Shown in pieces: positions 1 through 8,544 of a DNA stretch of 9,754 bases. A program made the translations under genes and the position numbers. A model generated the notes under the pieces. It ran no database searches. It had not been told where the DNA came from and saw only the letters and a program-made list of their open reading frames with translations. The stretch spans positions 1-9,754 of the forward strand of contig JAQGOI010000308.1 of the NCBI GenBank assembly GCA_028293685.1, written 5' to 3'. The number at the start of each line of letters is the position of its first letter. Positions within the stretch are counted from its first letter, which is position 1. This stretch comes from Lysobacteraceae bacterium (GTDB lineage: Bacteria; Pseudomonadota; Gammaproteobacteria; Xanthomonadales; Xanthomonadaceae).

Positions 1-18
1 CGGCAGGACGCGCATTCT

Positions 19-53
19 AGCGTTCATGCGTGAGCGGGCCGGGCACGAACGCT
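19..53. repeat. Inverted repeat upstream of speE
   Basis: AGCGTTC at 19-25 is the exact reverse complement of GAACGCT at 47-53, with a 21-base spacer. The right arm ends four bases before the proposed speE -10 element, and the spacer covers where a -35 would lie. It could be a regulator binding site. It could also be the weak terminator of an unseen upstream gene, although no T-run follows. A 7-bp arm can arise by chance in such GC-rich DNA. Confidence 0.3.
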
Positions 54-57
54 CCGC

Positions 58-63
58 TACAAT
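58..63 (+). promoter_or_regulatory. Probable -10 element for speE
   Basis: TACAAT matches five of six bases of the sigma-70 -10 consensus and stands out in very GC-rich DNA. It is preceded by GC, giving GCTACAAT. Transcription would begin near base 70 and leave a leader of about 60 bases before the speE ATG at 130. No good -35 hexamer is visible 16-18 bases upstream, so an activator may be needed or the spacing may be unusual. Confidence 0.45.
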
Positions 64-129
64 CCGCGCCTCTCAGACCGCCTCGCCTGCGTTCACGCGA
101 AGGGCGGCTTAGCAACACAAGGCAGTCCG

Positions 130-969
130 ATGACCGGCACGACATGGCAATACGAGAACTTCGAGCCTACCGGCTCCGCGATCGGCTATCGCATCCGCCG
201 CAAGCTCGACGAAGTGCAGTCGCCGTTCCAGAAGATCGAGATCTTCGAGACCACCGACTGGGGCAACCTGATGCTGATCGACGGCGCGGTGATGCTGACC
301 TCGCGCGACAATTTTTTCTACCACGAGATGATGTCGCACCCGGCGCTGTTCACCCACGCCGATCCGCGGCATGTCGTGATCATCGGCGGTGGTGATTGCG
401 GCACCCTGCGTGAAGTGCTCAAGCACCCGGGCGTCGAACGTGCGGTGCAATGCGACATCGACGAACAGGTCACGCGCATGGCCGAGAAGTGGTTCCCCGA
501 ACTGTGCGACGCCAATGACGACGCCCGCGCGCAGCTGCTGTTCGACGACGGCATCGCCTACATGGCCGATTGCGAGCAGGCCAGCGTCGACATCGTGATC
601 GTCGACTCGACCGATCCGGTCGGGCCGGCCGAGGGCCTGTTCAACCGCGCGTTCTACGCCAGTTGCTTCCGCGCGCTCAAGGACGACGGCATCCTGGTGC
701 AGCAATCCGAATCGCCGCTCGCCCTGCTCGAGCTGATCAGGGAAATGCGCGGCGAGATGCGCAAGGCCGGCTTCACCGGTTTTCGGACACTGCCGTTTCC
801 GCAGCCCTGCTATCCGACCGGCTGGTGGTCGTGCACGCTGGCGCGCAAGGCGGGCGGGTTCGATTTTCGCGAGGACGGCGCCGGGGTTGCCAGCAGGTAT
901 TACAGCGCCGACATCCACCGCGGCGCGCTGACACTGCCACCGTTCGTAGCCGCAGCGCTGGGCGACTGA
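130..969 (+). CDS. speE: Spermidine synthase (polyamine aminopropyltransferase)
   Basis: This cytoplasmic enzyme transfers the aminopropyl group of decarboxylated S-adenosylmethionine to putrescine, giving spermidine and methylthioadenosine. The 279-residue product is close to E. coli SpeE (288). Family landmarks are visible in order: an N-terminal beta domain, YHEMM at about 64-68, the Rossmann-fold loop GGGD at 86-89, DDG at 139-141, and DSTDPVGP at 159-166, whose first Asp is the expected catalytic base. Two departures from E. coli are seen: Cys instead of Gly after GGGD, and DID at 109-111 where E. coli has EID. I regard both as lineage variants, not signs of inactivation. The ATG at 130 is supported by AAGG at 119-122, seven bases upstream. 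No speD or speA is visible, so the substrates come from genes outside the window. Identity is secure. Preference for putrescine over other diamines cannot be read from the sequence. Confidence 0.95.
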   Translation: MTGTTWQYENFEPTGSAIGYRIRRKLDEVQSPFQKIEIFETTDWGNLMLIDGAVMLTSRDNFFYHEMMSHPALFTHADPRHVVIIGGGDCGTLREVLKHPGVERAVQCDIDEQVTRMAEKWFPELCDANDDARAQLLFDDGIAYMADCEQASVDIVIVDSTDPVGPAEGLFNRAFYASCFRALKDDGILVQQSESPLALLELIREMRGEMRKAGFTGFRTLPFPQPCYPTGWWSCTLARKAGGFDFREDGAGVASRYYSADIHRGALTLPPFVAAALGD

Positions 970-978
970 CCAGTCGTC
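961..978 (+). other. Hairpin spanning the speE stop codon
   Basis: CGACT (963-967) and AGTCG (972-976) pair around the four-base loop GACC. The stem can be extended outward by one G-U and one G-C pair. It includes the TGA stop at 967-969. A second hairpin begins two bases later. It may protect or stabilise the 3' end of the speE message, or help termination. Confidence 0.4.
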
Positions 979-979
979 C

Positions 980-1000
980 GCCGCCCACAGGATGGGCGGT
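980..1000 (+). terminator. Possible weak terminator after speE
   Basis: CCGCCCA (981-987) and TGGGCGG (993-999) form a perfect 7-bp stem with loop CAGGA, extendable by a G-U pair. The bases that follow, TCACAGTTTC, contain only a short T-run, so this is not a textbook intrinsic terminator. It may attenuate or end speE transcription before the cyclase gene, whose ATG is 49 bases further on. Confidence 0.4.
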
Positions 1001-1048
1001 CACAGTTTCGGTCCCGGCGGGATGCAGCGGAAGCGCAGGTAGTGAACA

Positions 1049-3001
1049 ATGGTCCGCCGGCTGCAGGGAGGACCTGCCTGCCGGCACAGGAGCCCATTGG
1101 CCCACCATCGTCTGCTCATTGTCGTCGCGCTTGCGCTGCTGTCCGGCAGCGTTTTCGCGGCATCGCCCGCTGCAGTGCCGCCCGCCGCGATGCCGGCCGG
1201 GCAGGCCGCGGCGTTCGATGCCCTGTACCGGCGCCTGGACAACACTGAGATCTTCACCCTGGATCCGGCGCAGGTGCAGCAGCGCCTGGCCGACCTGGAG
1301 CGGCTGCTACCCCGCAACGACAATGCGCGCCTGTTGCACTATCAATCGATGCGCTGCAGCTGGGGTTTCAACGACGCGCGCCAGCAGTTGGCGTACGCCG
1401 ACGATGGCCTGCGCCGGGCCCAGGCGGTTGCCGACGCCGATGCCCAGATCCGCTTCCTCTATTGCCGCGGTGCGGCGCGCGAGCAGGCGGCGACGTCCGT
1501 TGCGGCGTTGCAGGATTACGACGCCGCGATCGCGCTGGCGCGCAGGCAGGAAAACAACCATCTGCTGGCCGACGGGCTCGTCGCGCGCGGGTCGGTGCAA
1601 TCGCTGCTCGGCGAGCAGGGGCACGCGATCCTGGATTTCCTGGCCGCCCAGGGCCTGTATGAGCGCGAGGGGTTGAAGGACGACGCGGAATCGAACCTGT
1701 TCAACCTCGCCGTCGCCTACCGCCGTCTCGGCGATCTCGACAAGGCCATGGAGTACCTCAAGCAGAGCGAAGCCTTCGCCGAAAGCATCAACGACCATTA
1801 CGGCCTCTCGGCGACGCTGATGCAGGAAGCCTACTGGTATGAAAACCAGGGCCGTTCGACGGAGGCCCTGGACATGTACCAGCGTGCGCTGGCCGTGGCG
1901 CAGAAGCAGCCGAGCCCGGACGACATCGCCGCCGCGCACCTGGGCATGGCGTTCCCGTACATCCAGCAGCGCCGGTTCGCGCGCGCGTTGCAGATGCTCG
2001 ACAGGGCGCAGGCGGAGTTCAAGGCGGTCGGCGACGTGTCCAACGACGACATGATCGACCTGCGCCGCGGCCAGGCGCTGGCGGGGCTGGATCGGCAAGC
2101 GCAGGCGCTGGCGCGGTTCAATCGCGCGGAAGCCGGAATCGAGCGCAGCGGCAACCTGCGTTACATGGCCAAGCTGTACCAGGCACGCGCCGCCACGCAG
2201 CAGGCACTCGGGCATGCCGACGCGGCCATCGCCGATCTCCAGCGCTATATCGACACCACGGAGACGATCGACCGCACCAACCGCAGCCAGCAGGCGGAGG
2301 TATTGCGGTTCCAGTTCGACAGCGCGCGGCGCGATCTGGAGAACCGCCGGCTGCTGGCCGAAAAGTCCATGCAGGAGCACCAGGTCGCCGCCTTGCTGGA
2401 AGCGCGGCGCTGGCAGTGGACGGCGCTGCTGCTGGGCGGGCTGCTGCTGGCGTTGCTCGGCAGCCTGGTCGTGCGCCAGATCGCAAGGACCCGCCGCCTG
2501 CACATCCTGGCGTCCACCGATGCATTGACCGGCGTCGCCAACCGCCGTCACGTGGAGCGCTTCGGCAGTGAGGCCATTGTTCGTGCACGCGATACCGGCC
2601 AGCCGTTGACGGTGGTGACGTTCGACATCGACCATTTCAAGCGCGTCAACGATGCGCGCGGCCACCTCGCCGGCGACCAGGTGCTCGCGCGGCTGGCCAG
2701 CGCCTGTCAGGATGCGCTGCGGCAGTTCGACCTGCTCGGGCGGCTTGGCGGCGAGGAATTCATGGTGGTGCTTCCCAATACCCGGCTCGAGCAGGCGTTG
2801 CCGATCGCCGAACGGCTGCGCATGGCGGTGTCGTCGCTCAACCTGTCCGACATCGGCGGCGAGCTTGCCATCACCATCAGCGTGGGAATGGCTGAACTCA
2901 AACCCGAGGACGCCGATCTCAAGGCGCTGCTGCACCGTGCCGATCGTGCCCTCTACCGGGCCAAGGCGCAGGGTCGCGATTGCATCGAGATGCACGCTTG
3001 A
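1049..3001 (+). CDS. Membrane-anchored TPR-repeat diguanylate cyclase (GGDEF)
   Basis: This is predicted to make cyclic di-GMP from two GTP, controlled by a periplasmic TPR sensor. The 650-residue protein has a long, basic N-terminus, then a hydrophobic signal segment (about 22-36) with likely cleavage after VFA (37). Several TPR-like helical repeats follow (clear from about 211 to 407), then a coiled-coil-like stretch, one transmembrane helix (about 456-478), and a cytoplasmic GGDEF domain (about 490-648). The active-site motif GGEEF lies at 567-571. The metal/substrate motif FDIDHFK is at 525-531. RQFD at 558-561 sits five residues before GGEEF, as expected for an allosteric inhibitory I-site. 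All key residues are present, so it should be active and feedback-inhibited. The ATG at 1049 has a weak AGG site. A TTG at 1097, four bases after AGGAG, would give a more usual short signal peptide (MAHHRLLIVV...). The ligand or partner of the TPR domain is unknown. Confidence 0.9.
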   Translation: MVRRLQGGPACRHRSPLAHHRLLIVVALALLSGSVFAASPAAVPPAAMPAGQAAAFDALYRRLDNTEIFTLDPAQVQQRLADLERLLPRNDNARLLHYQSMRCSWGFNDARQQLAYADDGLRRAQAVADADAQIRFLYCRGAAREQAATSVAALQDYDAAIALARRQENNHLLADGLVARGSVQSLLGEQGHAILDFLAAQGLYEREGLKDDAESNLFNLAVAYRRLGDLDKAMEYLKQSEAFAESINDHYGLSATLMQEAYWYENQGRSTEALDMYQRALAVAQKQPSPDDIAAAHLGMAFPYIQQRRFARALQMLDRAQAEFKAVGDVSNDDMIDLRRGQALAGLDRQAQALARFNRAEAGIERSGNLRYMAKLYQARAATQQALGHADAAIADLQRYIDTTETIDRTNRSQQAEVLRFQFDSARRDLENRRLLAEKSMQEHQVAALLEARRWQWTALLLGGLLLALLGSLVVRQIARTRRLHILASTDALTGVANRRHVERFGSEAIVRARDTGQPLTVVTFDIDHFKRVNDARGHLAGDQVLARLASACQDALRQFDLLGRLGGEEFMVVLPNTRLEQALPIAERLRMAVSSLNLSDIGGELAITISVGMAELKPEDADLKALLHRADRALYRAKAQGRDCIEMHA

Positions 3002-3741
3002 AGCCGGAGGAGAGCGGCGCAGCCCTGCCTTCCGCAGCCTTCTTTCCGCGCCGCTTCTATCTGTTGCAGATCGCGCTGCTCGCCGCGTCGGCGATCGCGC
3101 TGTCGTGGCTGTTCCATGTCACGCGGCTGGACCTGCAGCTGGCGACGCCGTACTACGACCCGGTCAACCACACGTTTCCGTGGCGTTATGCCTGGATCAG
3201 CAAGTATTTCATCCATCGTTACCTGAAATATTCGCTGCTGCTGGCCGGCGTGGCCGTGTGGCTGGCGGCGCTGGCGATACGCCGCCATGCGCGCCTGCCG
3301 CACTTTTTCCTCACGCATCGGCGGCGCTGGTGGTTCGTTGCCTGGTGCTTCGTCGCCGTGCCGGTGGTCATTGCCGTGCTGCGTCGGCTCAGCCCGATGC
3401 ACTGCCCGTGGGAGGTCAGCGATTTCGGCGGCTATGCGCCGTACATCGACCTGTGGACGCAGGCACCCGCCGGCTTGCGTCCGGGCCACTGTTTTCCCGC
3501 GGCGTTCGTCGCCTCGGGTTCCTGGCTGCTCGGTTTCGCACTGCTCTGGTACCCTGAACACAAGCTGCGCAGCGTCCTCGTCGGACTGACCGCGTTGCTG
3601 CTGGCGTTTTCACTGGGATGGGTGCAGCAGATGCGCGGGGCGCACTTCCTGTCGCACACGCTGTGGTCGTTGTGGGTGAGCTGGGCGGTGGTCGTGCTGC
3701 TGCATGCGCTCTCCGGCACGTGGCGCGAACGCTCGCCCTGA
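2998..3741 (+). CDS. Membrane PAP2-family phosphatase
   Basis: This integral inner-membrane protein of about 247 residues belongs to the PAP2 (type 2 phosphatidic acid phosphatase) superfamily. Members usually remove phosphate from lipid substrates such as phosphatidic acid, undecaprenyl pyrophosphate or lipid A. About five or six hydrophobic segments are visible. The three motifs appear in a variant form: RRLSPMHCPWE (from about 128), RPGHCFPAAF with its His near 164, and RGAHFLSHT (from about 213), which carries the likely nucleophilic His. This HCPW-containing version fits a COG3907-like group, from memory. The start is uncertain. TTG at 2998 overlaps the cyclase stop codon (TTGA), which would couple translation. 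TTG at 2980, in the same frame, adds six residues. The GGAGGAG at 3006-3012 lies inside the reading frame with no ATG, GTG or TTG soon after it. The natural substrate is not predictable. Confidence 0.8.
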   Translation: MKPEESGAALPSAAFFPRRFYLLQIALLAASAIALSWLFHVTRLDLQLATPYYDPVNHTFPWRYAWISKYFIHRYLKYSLLLAGVAVWLAALAIRRHARLPHFFLTHRRRWWFVAWCFVAVPVVIAVLRRLSPMHCPWEVSDFGGYAPYIDLWTQAPAGLRPGHCFPAAFVASGSWLLGFALLWYPEHKLRSVLVGLTALLLAFSLGWVQQMRGAHFLSHTLWSLWVSWAVVVLLHALSGTWRERSP

Positions 3742-3760
3742 GCACCGGAACGCTCCCGCG

Positions 3761-6169
<2,409 letters not shown>

Positions 6170-6170
6170 C

Positions 6171-6176
6171 TAGGAT
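6171..6176 (+). promoter_or_regulatory. Possible -10 element for the antiporter gene
   Basis: GCTAGGAT contains TAGGAT (four of six consensus bases), with the same GCTA lead-in as the proposed speE and P-II elements. Transcription would start near 6183, about 20 bases before TTG at 6203. If real, it excludes the upstream in-frame starts at 6131 and 6167. The spacer 6086-6202 otherwise holds only a short CAGC/GCTG inverted repeat and no convincing terminator for comM. Confidence 0.3.
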
Positions 6177-6202
6177 GCAGCGAACCCGTCCCGGAAAGCC
6201 TG

Positions 6203-7987
6203 TTGGAAAGCCTGCACGCGATCGACCTGACCCTGCTCGCCGGTGCGCTGCTGATCCTGGCGGGGATCGCGTCGTCATTGCTGGCCCGTCGATTCGGCGC
6301 GCCCCTGCTGCTGGTATTCCTGCTGCTGGGGCTGTTGCTGGGCGAGGACGGCCCGGGCGGCATCCACTACAACGACACCCATTTCACCTTCCAGGTCGGT
6401 GCGTTGGCACTGGCGGTCATCCTGTTTGACGGCGGGCTTCGGACACGCGCGGCGCACGTGCGCGGCAACGTCCTGCCGGCACTGGTCCTGGCCAGCGTCG
6501 GTGTCGTCATGACGGCGGGGCTTACCGCGGTAGCGGCGGCCTGGTTGTTGGAGATTCCGGCGCTGGAAGCCTTGCTGCTGGGGACGATTGTCGCTTCGAC
6601 GGATGCCGCCGCCGTGTTTTTCCTGTTGCGTGCGGGCGGGCTGCATCTGGAGCGCCGCAGCAGCGCAACGCTGGAGATCGAATCGGGCAGCAATGATCCG
6701 GCCGCCATCTTCCTGACGCTGGCGCTGACGACGTGGATCGCGACCAACCACGCCGGCGGCACCGATCCGGGAGCGACGGCGTTGTCCGGTGTCGTCGCGA
6801 TTGCCATCAAGCTGGCCTGGGCGATCGGTCTGGGTGCCGGCCTGGGCTACGCCGGTGGACGCGCGCTGGTGGCGTCGCTCAACAGACTGACGCTGCCGTC
6901 CGGATTGCATCCCTGGTTGGCGCTGGCCTGCGCGGTGGCGCTGTTCGCGATCACCAATCTGCTCGGCGGCAGCGGTTATCTGGCGGTGTACCTGGCCGGC
7001 ATCGTGGTCGCCAACCGTCCCATCCGCGCGCGCGCCGATGTCCTCGCGGTGCAGGATGCGGCCACCTGGTTTGCACAGCTGGTGATGTTTCTGTTGCTCG
7101 GCCTGCTCGCCGACCCGACCGACCTGATGCGCGTGCTGTGGCCAGCGCTGGGGATCGCGGTGTTCCTGATGCTCGTCGCCCGCCCGGTGTCGGTGTTCCT
7201 GTCGCTGTCGGCGTTCGGCTACCGCTGGCAGGAGATGGGATTCATCAGCTGGGTCGGGCTGCGCGGTGCGGTCGGCATCTTCCTGGCGTTCATTCCGCTG
7301 CTGGCCGGTCTGGCGCACGCCCGCCTGTACTTCAACGTTGCATTCGTGGTGGTGCTGGTGTCGCTGCTGGTGCAGGGCTGGACCCTGGGGCGAGCCGCGC
7401 ACTGGTTTGGCGTCGCCGTGCCGCGCGCGGATCCCAACACGCGTCGCATCCAGCTCGATCTGCCCGGCCAACTGGAATATGAAATGGTCGGCTATCGGGT
7501 TGCCCCCGGCAGCGCATTGCTGCGCGGCGCGGTGCTGCCTGGTCGGGTTCGCCTGGCGATGGTCGTACGCGAAGGTCAGGTGCTATTGCCGACGGACGAC
7601 AACGCACTGGCCGCCAATGATTACGCCTATTTCGTGGCGCCCGGAGGCGCCGCGCCGCGTCTGGACTGGCTGTTCGCTGAAGGCGGTGACGCACGTGCTG
7701 CAGAGGAAGACACGTTCGGCCAGTTCACGCTGCCCGGCAACGTCCCGCTGGATGAACTCGCGGCCTTCTATGGATTGACGATGCCGCCGCGCTTCGCCGG
7801 CACCACGGCGGCGCAATTGTTCGACCAGCGCTTCGACGAACAGGCCCAGGTTGGCGATCGCCTGTCGGCCGGACGCGCCACGTTGGTCGTGCGCAGCCTG
7901 GACGGCGACCGCGTCGCCTCGGTTGGACTGAAGTTCACCGGCATGGGCGAGCGGCTGATTTCCGGTCAGCCGCGAGCCAGCCCATAA
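6203..7987 (+). CDS. cvrA: K+/H+ antiporter, CvrA/NhaP2 type, with RCK_C and CorC domains
   Basis: This inner-membrane CPA1-family exchanger expels K+ (possibly Na+) in return for protons, aiding volume and pH control. Using TTG at 6203 the protein is 594 residues, near E. coli CvrA (578). About twelve membrane segments fill residues 5-410, with family motifs FDGGLRT (from 75), STDAAAVFFLL (132-142) and EIESGSNDP (158-166), the last carrying the expected ion-site Asp. A cytoplasmic RCK_C/TrkA_C-like domain follows (about 414-486). A CorC/HlyC-type domain (about 506-586) ends the protein, as in E. coli, and suggests ligand gating. Start choice: homologues begin just before the first helix, and TTG at 6203 (MESLHAIDLTLL) fits that. 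GTG at 6131 and TTG at 6167 are in-frame alternatives giving a longer, arginine-containing tail. Convergent with the next gene, with a six-base gap. Family placement is strong; ion specificity is inferred. Confidence 0.92.
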   Translation: MESLHAIDLTLLAGALLILAGIASSLLARRFGAPLLLVFLLLGLLLGEDGPGGIHYNDTHFTFQVGALALAVILFDGGLRTRAAHVRGNVLPALVLASVGVVMTAGLTAVAAAWLLEIPALEALLLGTIVASTDAAAVFFLLRAGGLHLERRSSATLEIESGSNDPAAIFLTLALTTWIATNHAGGTDPGATALSGVVAIAIKLAWAIGLGAGLGYAGGRALVASLNRLTLPSGLHPWLALACAVALFAITNLLGGSGYLAVYLAGIVVANRPIRARADVLAVQDAATWFAQLVMFLLLGLLADPTDLMRVLWPALGIAVFLMLVARPVSVFLSLSAFGYRWQEMGFISWVGLRGAVGIFLAFIPLLAGLAHARLYFNVAFVVVLVSLLVQGWTLGRAAHWFGVAVPRADPNTRRIQLDLPGQLEYEMVGYRVAPGSALLRGAVLPGRVRLAMVVREGQVLLPTDDNALAANDYAYFVAPGGAAPRLDWLFAEGGDARAAEEDTFGQFTLPGNVPLDELAAFYGLTMPPRFAGTTAAQLFDQRFDEQAQVGDRLSAGRATLVVRSLDGDRVASVGLKFTGMGERLISGQPRASP

Positions 7988-7993
7988 AACGTG

Positions 7994-8473
7994 TCAGCCG
8001 CCGTGTTGGGTCTGGACGACATCCCGGAACTGCTTCATTACTTCCTGTGAATCGCGCGCTCGTTGCTGGCGCTGGGCCACGGTTTCGCAACGTTTCTCCG
8101 TAAGGTGGCTGCCCATCTTGGGCTCGACGTGACAGATCAACCGGTTGTCCTCGTTTGCGAGCAAGGTTGCTTTGACCTGATCGAGGTTGTTGGAAAGATC
8201 GACTTTCTGCACCTGGCTGAGTTGGTCAAGCGATGTCACGCCATTGAGGATATTGAAGATCTGATCCTGGGCTCTTTCCATCTTGCGTATGTCGTTCTCG
8301 CTGTAACGCGAGTATTCGCCGCTGGGAGTCTCCAGCTTGGCACGCAGGGCATGCTGCATCTGCAGGATCTGCGGAACTGTCGTGGCTGGGGCAGCCGCGG
8401 AATCGGCAGCCAGGCTGCTGCCAGCCAAGCTTGCGAGCAGTACGCCGCAGCCTACGAGTAGATGAAATTTCAT
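7994..8473 (-). CDS. Small exported protein of unknown function
   Basis: This 159-residue protein has a typical Sec signal peptide (MKFHLLV, hydrophobic core, likely cleavage after SSLA at 22), so it should be periplasmic or secreted. The Cys at position 9 is not in a lipobox. The mature part is charged, Gln-rich and mostly helical in appearance, with no membrane segment. Near the C-terminus Cys114 and Cys129 bracket CHVEPKMGSHLTEKRC, which may form a disulfide. A similar C-x-GS-x-C pattern occurs, as I recall, in small exported proteins of Xanthomonadaceae with no assigned role. ATG at 8473 was chosen over an upstream in-frame ATG at 8548, because that extension would overlap the end of aceA and bury the signal peptide. 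Base composition is distinctly lower in GC than in the neighbours. No function can be assigned. Confidence 0.75.
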   Translation of the reverse strand: MKFHLLVGCGVLLASLAGSSLAADSAAAPATTVPQILQMQHALRAKLETPSGEYSRYSENDIRKMERAQDQIFNILNGVTSLDQLSQVQKVDLSNNLDQVKATLLANEDNRLICHVEPKMGSHLTEKRCETVAQRQQRARDSQEVMKQFRDVVQTQHGG

Positions 8474-8499
8474 TGCGGTGTACCTGAGGATTGGAGTGG

Positions 8500-8522
8500 C
8501 GCCCGGATCATACTCCCGGGCG
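8500..8522. repeat. Perfect inverted repeat between aceA and the exported-protein gene
   Basis: CGCCCGG (8500-8506) and CCGGGCG (8516-8522) are exact reverse complements around a nine-base centre. The centre holds the proposed -10 of the exported-protein gene. In RNA it would be a strong GC stem 22 bases past the aceA stop, but no T-run follows on the minus strand. It could be an aceA 3' hairpin, an operator over the downstream promoter, or both. Confidence 0.5.
8507..8512 (-). promoter_or_regulatory. Probable -10 element for the exported-protein gene
   Basis: TATGAT on the minus strand matches five of six consensus bases. It would start transcription near 8500, about 27 bases before the ATG at 8473. 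No clear -35 lies 16-18 bases upstream. It implies the gene can be expressed independently of aceA. The leader contains only a weak AGG ribosome-binding site. Confidence 0.45.
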
Positions 8523-8544
8523 TGGGTCGGATCGCGGACGAGCA

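Noticed and set aside
109..918. 269-codon minus-strand open frame opposite speE
   Set aside because: Shadow of the conserved spermidine synthase gene. No independent signals.
1307..2995. 562-codon minus-strand open frame opposite the cyclase
   Set aside because: It mirrors the codon bias of the plus-strand TPR-GGDEF gene. It has no domain, no ribosome-binding site and no protein-like composition.
6275..7471. 398-codon minus-strand open frame opposite the antiporter
   Set aside because: Gln/Arg/His-rich translation typical of an antisense shadow. The plus strand encodes a clearly conserved membrane transporter.
7966..8001. 9-base direct repeat GTCAGCCGC around the antiporter and exported-protein stop codons
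   Set aside because: Short and GC-rich, lies partly in coding sequence, and there is no attachment-site or insertion context.
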